NCBI GenBank assembly: GCA_007127595.1
Contig: SKZA01000001.1
Span: 1-10,333 of the forward strand
From: Kiritimatiellia bacterium
GTDB lineage: Bacteria; Verrucomicrobiota; Kiritimatiellia; SLAD01
Length of the DNA: 10,333 bases
Direction of reading: 5' to 3'
Shown: piece by piece, positions 1 through 5,787 of the stretch
Numbering within the stretch: position 1 is the first letter of the stretch
Layout: the number at the start of each line of letters is the position of its first letter
Position numbers and translations under genes: made by a program
The notes under the pieces: generated by a model
The model's database searches: none
What the model saw: the letters and a program-made list of their open reading frames with translations, nothing else
What the model was told of the DNA's origin: nothing

Positions 1-1009
1 CCATGTCCGGCGTGACGGTCTTCCCCGCCTTGCATTCAATCAGCGAAACGCCCCCTTGGCGCGACGGCATCACAAAATCAACCTCGAGTCCTTGTTCGTC
101 ACGGAAATAGTATAATTCCCGCCGTTTGCCGGCGCCCACCTGATGCTTGACGATTTCGGAGGCAATGAATCCTTCGAAGACTGCGCCCGCGAAAGGCGAT
201 CGCGACAAAGCGGACACGGTGTCGATACCCAGCAGGTGACAGGCCAGTCCGGAATCCGCCAAATATATCTTTGGCGATTTGATCAGGCGCTTCCCCAGAT
301 TGTCGAAGAAGGGCGGGATGACGAGTAACTGCTGGGTCGCCTCGAGAATACCGAGCCACTGCGTGATGGTGGGGACGCTGATTCCAAGAGGCGCGGCCAG
401 ATCTGTCTTATTTAACATCTGTCCATGGCGACTGGCCAACAGCGAAATAAAGCGGCGAAAGGTGGTGATATCTCTGACGGCCGTTATCGCGCGCACATCG
501 CGTTCCAGATAGGTCTGCAGGTAGGAGGAAAACCATTGCCGGGCATGACGGGGACGTGCCAGCGCTTCGGGATAGCCGCCGCGCAAAGGCGTAACCTTTT
601 CACTCTCCAGCGTCGAAAAGGGAAAGAGCTGAAGGATGGCGGCCCGTCCGGCCATGGACTCCGAGACCCCCTGCATTAAAGGCGCCTCCTGTGAACCTGT
701 GATCAGCCACTGCCCGGTACGCCGCGGCCGGCGGTCGATGCGGGCTCGGACATGCCCGAATAGCTCCGGGACATTTTGAATCTCATCCAGCACGACAGGG
801 AGCGTCAATTCATCGAGAAAGCCTTGGGGATCTTCACGGACGCGCGCAATGATTTCGGGGTCTTCAAGCAGTCGATAGTCGGCTTTTGGAAACAGGTGAT
901 TCAGGAGCCAGGTTTTGCCTGCGCGACGCGGTCCGGTCAGTACCACGGCTGGAAATCCGCGCGCCGCTTTCTTAAGTTCCGGCTCCAACGTTCGGGCCAC
1001 ATACTTCAT
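1..1009 (-). CDS. AAA ATPase with DUF4143 C-terminal domain, 3' end cut by window edge
   Basis: The frame is open from an ATG at 1009 to the left edge, giving 336 codons with no stop. Residues 26-33 (GPRRAGKT) are a Walker A loop and VVLDEIQ at 72-78 is Walker B with Asp75-Glu76. ITGSQE near 103 fits a sensor motif. The C-terminal part carries the DUF4143 signature: YLADSGLACHLLG from about 249, FEGFIASE near 278, then EVDFV (Asp311) and IECK (Glu325, Lys327), a D...ExK arrangement of the PD-(D/E)XK type. Family members usually run to roughly 370-420 residues. The stretch between PFS (about 130) and GGYPEA (about 144) is shorter than I expect, so a small internal deletion is possible. The family is common and scattered in bacteria, often in accessory or toxin-antitoxin-like contexts, and its role is not settled. 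It follows the epimerase gene after 107 bases holding two repeats and a likely promoter of its own, so it is probably not part of the sugar pathway. The identity is firm and the function unknown. Confidence 0.9.
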   Translation of the reverse strand, partial: MKYVARTLEPELKKAARGFPAVVLTGPRRAGKTWLLNHLFPKADYRLLEDPEIIARVREDPQGFLDELTLPVVLDEIQNVPELFGHVRARIDRRPRRTGQWLITGSQEAPLMQGVSESMAGRAAILQLFPFSTLESEKVTPLRGGYPEALARPRHARQWFSSYLQTYLERDVRAITAVRDITTFRRFISLLASRHGQMLNKTDLAAPLGISVPTITQWLGILEATQQLLVIPPFFDNLGKRLIKSPKIYLADSGLACHLLGIDTVSALSRSPFAGAVFEGFIASEIVKHQVGAGKRRELYYFRDEQGLEVDFVMPSRQGGVSLIECKAGKTVTPDM

Positions 1010-1017
1010 GGTTGAGA

Positions 1018-1046
1018 AATATAAGTTGTAACTTTAGAAAACTCAA
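1018..1046 (-). promoter_or_regulatory. Candidate sigma70-type promoter for the ATPase/DUF4143 gene
   Basis: Read on the minus strand, TTGAGT (1046-1041) and TATATT (1023-1018) are separated by exactly 17 bases, matching the -35 and -10 consensus at 4/6 and 5/6 positions. Transcription would begin about 1010-1012, only a base or two before the ATG at 1009. No Shine-Dalgarno sequence is visible there, so the message may be leaderless. This is a pattern match only. Confidence 0.4.
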
Positions 1047-1050
1047 TAGT

Positions 1051-1077
1051 AATGATTCTGCTGTCCATGATTCTGTC
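1051..1077 (-). repeat. Composite repeat, right-end type, upstream of the ATPase/DUF4143 gene
   Basis: Read on the minus strand this is GACAGAATCATG, then GAC, then AGCAGAATCATT: two related 12-mers separated by 3 bases. It has the same 12+3+12 layout as the repeats around the GxxExxY gene and matches the copy at 5761-5787 at 21 of 27 positions. The outer half faces the epimerase gene and the inner half faces the ATPase gene, the orientation of a right cassette end. The matching left end would lie beyond the window. Confidence 0.7.
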
Positions 1078-1087
1078 ATCCGACTTC

Positions 1088-1120
1088 CGCCTTGGCGTTC
1101 TTGGCGCGCTTTGCGGTTAA
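1088..1120. repeat. Short GC-rich repeat of three 9-bp units
   Basis: On the plus strand the units are CTTGGCGTT (1091-1099), CTTGGCGCG (1100-1108) and CTTTGCGGT (1109-1117). The segment starts just outside the composite repeat and ends on the epimerase stop codon. Sequences of this style are familiar to me as dispersed intergenic repeats in several bacterial phyla, but I cannot confirm genomic copies from this window. Confidence 0.45.
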
Positions 1121-2094
1121 GTCTTGGCCGCTATCGCGACTTGTTCCGCGATCCAAGGGTACGTCTTCTCGAGGCCGTCGCGGAGCGGGGCGGAGGGCGA
1201 CCAGTTGAGTTTCTCCTGAATGAGGCGGTTGTCGGATTGACGGCCGCGCACGCCCTGCGGGCCGGGGATGTGACGCAAGCTCACCTTCTTTCCGGCGATG
1301 TCCATGACCATCGCGGCGAGATCGTTGATGGAGATGAGTTCGTCCGACCCGATGTTGACCGGTCCTGCGAAGTCCGATTCCATCAAGCGACGCACGGCCT
1401 CGACGCATTCGTCCACGTAAAGGAACGTGCGCGTCTGTTTGCCGTCGCCCCAGATTTCGATTTCGCCGCCGTCCTCGGCCTCGGCGACCTTGCGGCACAC
1501 GGCCGCGGGCACTTTTTCCCGGCCGCCGGTCCATGTGCCTTCCGGGCCGAAGATGTTGTGAAAACGAGCCACATGCACTTCGAGATCGTAGTTGCGCGCG
1601 TAATTGGCGAAGAGGCGTTCGCTGAATAGTTTTTCCCAGCCGTACTCGCTGTCCGGCGCGGCGGGATAAACGGTGTCCTCGGCGCAGGTCGGGTGGTCGG
1701 GATCCATCTGATTGTGTTCAGGATACACGCAGGCGGAGGAGGAATAGAACGCCTTGCGCACGCCTTTCTTGCGCATTTCGTCCACGACATTGAGGTTGAT
1801 CATGGCGGAGTTGTGCATGACATCGGCGTCGTTATCGCCGGTAAAGAGATAGCCTGCGCCGCCCATGTCGGCGGCGAGTTGGTATACCTCATCCAAGTCG
1901 GCGCTGAGTACGTCGGCGACGAACGCGGGATCGCGCAGGTCGCCCAGCACGAATTCGTCCGCCTGGGAAGGCGCGAATTCATGTTCCTTAAGATCGACAC
2001 CGCGCACCCAGTACCCTTCGGATTTGAGTCGCTTCACCAGATGGCCGGCGATGAAGCCGCCGGCTCCGCATACCAATGCTTTCTTCATGATCAA
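1117..2094 (-). CDS. gme: GDP-mannose 3,5-epimerase
   Basis: This is an extended short-chain dehydrogenase/reductase that epimerises C3 and C5 of GDP-D-mannose to give GDP-L-galactose, with GDP-L-gulose as a side product, in the cytosol. The N-terminal GAGGFIAGHL (residues 10-19) is the NAD-binding glycine motif. Residues known to be catalytic in the Arabidopsis enzyme (Cys145, Tyr174, Lys178, Lys217) correspond here to Cys122, Tyr151, Lys155 and Lys194, all at a constant offset of 23, which argues strongly for the same reaction. Other family hallmarks include ADMGG, SSSACVYPE, RFHNIFGPEGTW, WGDGKQTRTF, PVNIGSDE and HIPGPQGVRGR. The length of 325 residues suits a complete enzyme lacking the short plant N-terminal extension. 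Two starts are possible: a TTG at 2094 lying 6 bases after GAGGA, or the ATG at 2088 lying 12 bases after it. The stop of the preceding membrane protein gene is 14 bases upstream, so the two are probably cotranslated. It likely supplies an L-sugar nucleotide to the neighbouring glycosyltransferases. Confidence 0.93.
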   Translation of the reverse strand: MIMKKALVCGAGGFIAGHLVKRLKSEGYWVRGVDLKEHEFAPSQADEFVLGDLRDPAFVADVLSADLDEVYQLAADMGGAGYLFTGDNDADVMHNSAMINLNVVDEMRKKGVRKAFYSSSACVYPEHNQMDPDHPTCAEDTVYPAAPDSEYGWEKLFSERLFANYARNYDLEVHVARFHNIFGPEGTWTGGREKVPAAVCRKVAEAEDGGEIEIWGDGKQTRTFLYVDECVEAVRRLMESDFAGPVNIGSDELISINDLAAMVMDIAGKKVSLRHIPGPQGVRGRQSDNRLIQEKLNWSPSAPLRDGLEKTYPWIAEQVAIAAKT

Positions 2095-2100
2095 TACGTT

Positions 2101-2105
2101 TCCTC
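2101..2105 (-). promoter_or_regulatory. Ribosome binding site that bears on the epimerase start
   Basis: GAGGA on the minus strand sits 6 bases before a TTG (2094) and 12 bases before an ATG (2088). Its spacing favours the TTG, while codon preference favours the ATG. The proteins would differ by two residues only. Confidence 0.5.
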
Positions 2106-2108
2106 ACA

Positions 2109-3518
2109 TTAGACCGGAGCTGCGTGTGGTCTCATCGGACGCACGGCGGCTCTTGCCGGCGCCCGGTGGGCCGGCCGTTGATTTGCGCGGAGATAGGTAT
2201 CTCCGATGATCTGCAAGTATATTAAGATTGGCACAAAAATAAACAAGTCCACGCCAAAAAATGCGCCGGTCGATTCAGGGAAGCTGCGCAAGGTCAGAAA
2301 GGTGAGCACGCCGCCTACTTCTATCAAGGTGCGCGCTTCGGCCGGCGGCAAGAACATTTGAATACGCTGCAATTTAAGGAAGCGCATCCAAGCCCAAATC
2401 CAGACCATGACAAACGGGATAAAGCCCAGCGCACCTCCCGTCACCAGCGCATACACAAAACTATTGTGAAAGTGATGGCCCAGCGGCACGTAGATGCGAT
2501 CCGCCCAGAAGCCGAGTCCGATGACGGGTGATCCCTTGAACAGTTCCCAGCCGATGGCCCAATCGCGGGTGCGGCCCGTAAACGTCATGAATCGCTCGGG
2601 ATCCTGGCCGCGTTGCATGTAGGCGATGATCCATTCGAGGATGTCGGGGAAGATGATGATCGGCGCCGCCACCAAGCCGAACAAGGCGATACTTCGTTTG
2701 CCGCCGGATCCGGAAAACGCCAACACGGCCAAGCACCCGCCCATGAAGCCCGCCGCCGCGCCGCGACCGTGATACAGCAGCGTGGCCAAGCCAAAGATGA
2801 CAAAGATCGGACCCCAGAAGGCTCGTTCCCACATTCGGCCGTTCCACAAGCCCGCCAACGCCACGACGGCGAAGAGTCCCGTATAGCGCCCGGCGCCGGT
2901 AGAGCGCGGCATGGCGATATCCGCCACGCCCTCCATCCCCACCGGTTCAACGGCGCGAAAGCGTTCCGGTTCGTCCCACTTGATTTCCGCGCCGAACAGG
3001 TGTTCCCCGCCGAGAAATACAATGACACCGGCGATGATGAGAATCACCAGCCAATTCAATCGTACGAAATCGCGCGCCCGCAAAGTGGGATAGCGCTGAA
3101 CCGCCATGGCGGCAGGCGCCAGCAAGGCCGCTACATAGGCGGCCGCCCAGTACACGGCGGTATCCGGACGGCTGGAAATCAGCATGGACGAAACCAAGCC
3201 CACCACGCCGTAGATCAGCAATAAGCCGATTCCTCCGGAGCAGATCAGTCGGCGCGACTGGGGCCGTTGAATAAGGTAGCCGAGCGCTATGACGGCGGGC
3301 ACAAAGACGGCGTAGGCGCGCCAACCGTGAATATAGTCCATGGTACTGCCGGCGTAGCGCAGTCGCCAAGGGCCCGTATTCACCGCGCTCCAGACCAACG
3401 CCCAGAGGAAGAAGGGCCAGATAAGATATCGCCGCCATAGGGGAGGGGTAAAGGGTGTCGCGTGTCGCGTGTCGCGTGCTGTGCCGGGGCCCATAGGTAT
3501 ATTACTTGCGTGGTTCAT
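2109..3518 (-). CDS. O-antigen ligase/polymerase-like membrane protein (Wzy/WaaL family)
   Basis: The protein is polytopic with about 10-12 hydrophobic segments, for example YLIWPFFLWALVWSAV (residues 31-47), 68-83, 91-112, 122-139, 155-171, 213-226, 234-249, 254-291, 353-378 and 422-439. The second half has the Wzy_C pattern: TGRTRDW (Gly315, Arg316, Trp320), then GSPVIGLGF (Gly334), a loop, then HNSFVYALVTGG (His351-Asn352). Such proteins act in the inner membrane, either polymerising undecaprenyl-linked repeat units or ligating them to an acceptor; sequence alone does not tell these apart. I start at the ATG at 3518, which has a weak GGA five bases upstream. Other in-frame starts are ATG 3530, ATG 3494 and GTG 3572, the last overlapping the upstream stop but without a well-placed ribosome site. 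The N-terminus before the first membrane segment contains a 7-bp tandem array (codons about 12-20), so copy-number change there would shift the frame. The C-terminal 25 residues are rich in Arg, Ala and Pro. Confidence 0.85.
   Translation of the reverse strand: MNHASNIPMGPGTARDTRHATPFTPPLWRRYLIWPFFLWALVWSAVNTGPWRLRYAGSTMDYIHGWRAYAVFVPAVIALGYLIQRPQSRRLICSGGIGLLLIYGVVGLVSSMLISSRPDTAVYWAAAYVAALLAPAAMAVQRYPTLRARDFVRLNWLVILIIAGVIVFLGGEHLFGAEIKWDEPERFRAVEPVGMEGVADIAMPRSTGAGRYTGLFAVVALAGLWNGRMWERAFWGPIFVIFGLATLLYHGRGAAAGFMGGCLAVLAFSGSGGKRSIALFGLVAAPIIIFPDILEWIIAYMQRGQDPERFMTFTGRTRDWAIGWELFKGSPVIGLGFWADRIYVPLGHHFHNSFVYALVTGGALGFIPFVMVWIWAWMRFLKLQRIQMFLPPAEARTLIEVGGVLTFLTLRSFPESTGAFFGVDLFIFVPILIYLQIIGDTYLRANQRPAHRAPARAAVRPMRPHAAPV
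3455..3478. repeat. Heptamer tandem array, arm 1
   Basis: GTGTCGC occurs three times in tandem at 3455-3475, followed by a degenerate GTGCTGT. It lies in the 5' coding part of the polymerase-like gene, encoding a TARDTRHAT stretch. Because the unit is 7 bp, gain or loss of one unit changes the reading frame. Confidence 0.75.
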
Positions 3519-3555
3519 GTCATTCCGCATTGAATGTTTATGAGTGGTAGCAAGA

Positions 3556-4833
3556 TTATCGACACTCGACACCCGACACCCGACACGCCTCTTTATAGAT
3601 TTTGTTCAATTCTTCTCCCAGTCGATCCCATAAGTATACGTCCTGCACGCGTTGCTTCCCAGCGCTTCCCATAGCCGTGCGCAGCTCGGGATCGTCATGC
3701 AGGCGGTGCAATGCGCGGGCCATGTCGCGTATGACCTGCTCGGTCCCGCCCGGATCAATTTTGACGCCCCATATGTCTTGGACATGATAGCCGGGTCCCC
3801 CGATATCGAGACATACGACAGGCGTGCCCGTGGCCATGGCCTCCACCACCACCGCGCCGCCGCCGTCCCGCGCGCTCGGGAATAGGAACACGTCCGCCTG
3901 CGCAATCCGGTGCAGCAGTTCCGTGCGCGAAGACCAGCCGGGGAACCGGACCTGATCGGTCATCCCGAGATCGCGCACCAGACGGACCAGGCGCGCTCGT
4001 TCCGGCCCGTCGCCGACCAGTTCGAGGATGGCGTGCGGATGCTCGCGCGCGAACGCGACGAACGCGCGGATGCCGAGGTCAAAACACTTCAGCGAAATAA
4101 AGTGTCCGGCACTGACGATAATGAAGCGTTTGCGTTCCGCCGCCGGCCGTTTCACGGGGGCGCCCATTTCAATCGCTTCCTCCGGTGCGATCCCATTGAC
4201 CGGAAACAAATGTGTCTTGTCCCGCACATGCCGGGGTACGGCTGCAACGGCGTCATGGTTGCAAAGCAAGAGAGCGCGTGCTTTGCGTTGCCCTTTCATA
4301 TAGACCGGGTCGTGTCGGTAAATCCACTGGCCTACGCTTCGAACGCGTTCCCAGATACGGGACAACCAGCGTCGCGAGCGTAACAGGCCTTTTGGCATGC
4401 GATGCGCGCCGCCGCCCGGTCCGCGGACATAGGGGACGGGCAGGAACGCTCCGGTCGGACTGGCCAGCCAATCGTTGGCGAAGGTGACATGATGGAAGAG
4501 GTCGAATCCATTCTCGCGATGCAGCCGCCGCGCCGCGCGGTATGCCGCCCACTGCCAAAACCAGGAATAGATTTGTAGTGGACCCTTGTGATGGCGCGCC
4601 ATCCATTCGAGCACGGCGGGCAGGCGGACATACTCGAAGTGCAGTCGCTTGCGCAGGTCCAGAACGCGGCATGCATCCTCCAGCGCGTCACGGTTGTTCG
4701 CATGCGTGAGCACCCATGTGTCATGAAAACGCGCGGCCTGGCGCGCGATGTTCCAGCCCAGAATATCCTCGCCGGCCCCCAGGCCGCTGGTCCCTTCCGG
4801 ATGACAGGCAAATGCACAAAGCAATACACGCAT
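3556..4833 (-). CDS. GT4-family glycosyltransferase
   Basis: This 425-residue protein is predicted to be a GT-B fold retaining glycosyltransferase acting in the cytosol or at the membrane face. The N-terminus MRVLLCAFACHPEGTSGLG with GWNIARQ is typical of a subfamily found in polysaccharide clusters. The C-terminal Rossmann half has IIVSAGHFISLKCFDLGIRAF (235-257), LVGDGPE (272-278) and ARDGGGAVVVEAMATGTPVV (321-340). The usual E-x7-E pair appears as Asp323...Glu331, and the usual GR...KG donor-site segment reads GHFISLKC, so two normally conserved positions differ. I choose the ATG at 4833, 8 bases after the stop of the GT26 gene, with AGG upstream; the same frame stays open to 5127, but that part overlaps the GT26 gene and has no homologous look. 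The last codons (ACRVSGVECR) are encoded by a 7-bp tandem array. Donor and acceptor cannot be told from sequence. Confidence 0.9.
   Translation of the reverse strand: MRVLLCAFACHPEGTSGLGAGEDILGWNIARQAARFHDTWVLTHANNRDALEDACRVLDLRKRLHFEYVRLPAVLEWMARHHKGPLQIYSWFWQWAAYRAARRLHRENGFDLFHHVTFANDWLASPTGAFLPVPYVRGPGGGAHRMPKGLLRSRRWLSRIWERVRSVGQWIYRHDPVYMKGQRKARALLLCNHDAVAAVPRHVRDKTHLFPVNGIAPEEAIEMGAPVKRPAAERKRFIIVSAGHFISLKCFDLGIRAFVAFAREHPHAILELVGDGPERARLVRLVRDLGMTDQVRFPGWSSRTELLHRIAQADVFLFPSARDGGGAVVVEAMATGTPVVCLDIGGPGYHVQDIWGVKIDPGGTEQVIRDMARALHRLHDDPELRTAMGSAGKQRVQDVYLWDRLGEELNKIYKEACRVSGVECR
3560..3587. repeat. Heptamer tandem array, arm 2
   Basis: Four 7-bp units lie in tandem: CGACACT, CGACACC twice, then CGACACG. 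They are the reverse complement, with one base changed per unit, of the GTGTCGC array 81 bases away. The array spans the 3' end of the GT4 gene, with the stop at 3556-3558 just beyond it. The two arms could pair around the polymerase gene start region. Confidence 0.75.
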
Positions 4834-4841
4834 GATGAGAC

Positions 4842-5651
4842 CTATCCGTCCGTGTTTTGCGCCTTGCGGGTACGCCATAAATCGCGCCCCGCCAGCCACA
4901 GGAAGCGGGGGCCCATGAGAAATACGCGGCGCCAGATCAGTTTCGGTTCCTGGACCAATCGCCACAACCATTCGAAGCCATGTTCGCCCACCCAACTGGG
5001 CGCACGACTGACTTTGCCCGCCAGAAATTTGAATCCGGCGCCCACGCCGGCGGCAACCGGGACGGTAAGCCGATCCCGATGCGCGTGCATCCAGCGTTCC
5101 TGTTTGGGCAGGCCGAGGCCGACCCACAGGAAATGCGCGCCCGAAGTATTGATTCGCTGCACGATTTCTTCGTCTTCTTCCGGCGTCAATTCGCGGAAGG
5201 GCGGGGAATGCAGGTCCACGATCTGCAGTTTCGGATAGCGTTCCATCAGCCGGTCGCGCATGGCGGCGAGGGTATCGTCGGTGTCGCCGTAGAAATAGTG
5301 TTTATAGCCTTCCTGTTCGGACATGGCGAAGGTGGCTTCGAGCAGGTCCACCGCATTCACCCGACGCTTTTGCTGGAAGCCTTTCAATTGCCCCCACCAC
5401 TTCACGGAGACGCCGTCGGGCGTGAAAAGGTCGGCGCTATTGAGAATCTTAAGGAACTCCGGGTTGTCGTGTCCTTCGATCACGCCGTGCATGCCGGTGT
5501 TGACGACCATGTGGTTCTTGTTCGGCTCATTCGCGATCCACCAGCGAAAGATGTTCATCACGTCCGGGACTTGAACCATGTGCACCTTCGACCCGAGCAT
5601 GTCGGCGGTTGGCACGGAGATCAATGGCGAGGGCTCATTCCGGGCATTCAT
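4842..5651 (-). CDS. WecG/TagA/CpsF family (GT26) glycosyltransferase
   Basis: The 269-residue protein has the full family signature: VVNTGMHGV (49-57, with Thr52), FTPDGVSV (76-83, with Asp79 at the position of the proposed catalytic aspartate), RRVNAVDLLEA (96-106), FYGDTDD (120-126), LWVGLGLPKQERWM (175-188) and GVGAGFKFLAGKVSRAPSW followed by GFEWLWRLVQEP (202-236). Family members transfer a sugar, often ManNAc or ManNAcA, from a nucleotide donor to an undecaprenyl-diphosphate-linked acceptor as an early step. The basic, aromatic C-terminus (237-262) fits the membrane-associating tail of the family. The start ATG at 5651 has GGAG six bases upstream. The next gene begins 8 bases after the stop, so the pair is likely cotranslated. 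Its upstream neighbour is separated by a repeat-bounded cassette of about 1 kb. The exact donor sugar is unknown. Confidence 0.92.
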   Translation of the reverse strand: MNARNEPSPLISVPTADMLGSKVHMVQVPDVMNIFRWWIANEPNKNHMVVNTGMHGVIEGHDNPEFLKILNSADLFTPDGVSVKWWGQLKGFQQKRRVNAVDLLEATFAMSEQEGYKHYFYGDTDDTLAAMRDRLMERYPKLQIVDLHSPPFRELTPEEDEEIVQRINTSGAHFLWVGLGLPKQERWMHAHRDRLTVPVAAGVGAGFKFLAGKVSRAPSWVGEHGFEWLWRLVQEPKLIWRRVFLMGPRFLWLAGRDLWRTRKAQNTDG

Positions 5652-5683
5652 TCCTTACTCCGATAAAATGATCTGACCTAGGT

Positions 5684-5710
5684 GACATAACCATTGTCGG
5701 CATAATCATT
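5684..5710 (+). repeat. Composite repeat, left-end type, outer copy
   Basis: GACATAACCATT, then GTC, then GGCATAATCATT. This matches the copy at 5761-5787 at 24 of 27 positions, with the same 12+3+12 spacing. Confidence 0.8.
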
Positions 5711-5754
5711 GGTTAATGAATTCAGGATGTTTGTCATCTGGAAATGGTTCTGTC
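5684..5754. mobile_element. Possible 71-bp empty mini-element
   Basis: The segment begins with GACATAACCATT and ends with AATGGTTCTGTC, inverted copies that agree at 11 of 12 positions. Both share the same departure from consensus (ACC facing GGT), so pairing is kept. TAGG occurs one base outside each end. The inner 12-mer of the right end is badly degenerate and there is no coding capacity. It may be an internally deleted relative of the adjacent cassette, or just a by-product of the tandem duplication. Confidence 0.35.
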
Positions 5755-5760
5755 ATAGGG

Positions 5761-5787
5761 GACAAAATCATTGTTGGCATAATCATT
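5761..5787 (+). repeat. Composite repeat, left end of the GxxExxY cassette
   Basis: GACAAAATCATT, then GTT, then GGCATAATCATT. The inner 12-mer contains the stop codon (complement of 5783-5785) of the GxxExxY gene. It is inverted relative to the copy at 6606-6633, with the same inner 12-mer. Confidence 0.85.

Larger units (their letters stand above)
5666..5787. repeat. Tandem duplication of a composite cassette-end unit
   Basis: Two copies of a roughly 46-bp unit lie 77 bases apart, at 5666-5710 and 5742-5787. Each has an inward-facing right-end half (AATGATCTGAC or AATGGTTCTGTC), a 6-base spacer containing TAGG (CTAGGT or ATAGGG), and then a complete 27-bp left-end repeat. The half and the following left end are head to head, so a hairpin with a 6-base loop is possible at 5743-5772. 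Confidence 0.65.

Noticed and set aside
1012..1629. Long plus-strand open frames, for example 1012-1629, 4980-5666 and 7644-8237
   Set aside because: They lie opposite strongly supported minus-strand genes, show biased composition and no recognisable motifs, and are what GC-rich coding DNA produces by chance.
4834..5127. N-terminal extension of the GT4 gene from a start at 5127
   Set aside because: The extra 98 residues overlap the well-conserved C-terminus of the GT26 protein and have no domain character, while the ATG at 4833 begins a canonical GT4 N-terminus 8 bases after the previous stop.
5684..5787. CRISPR array
   Set aside because: There are only two full repeat copies, with inverted halves between them, no series of unique equal-length spacers and no cas genes.
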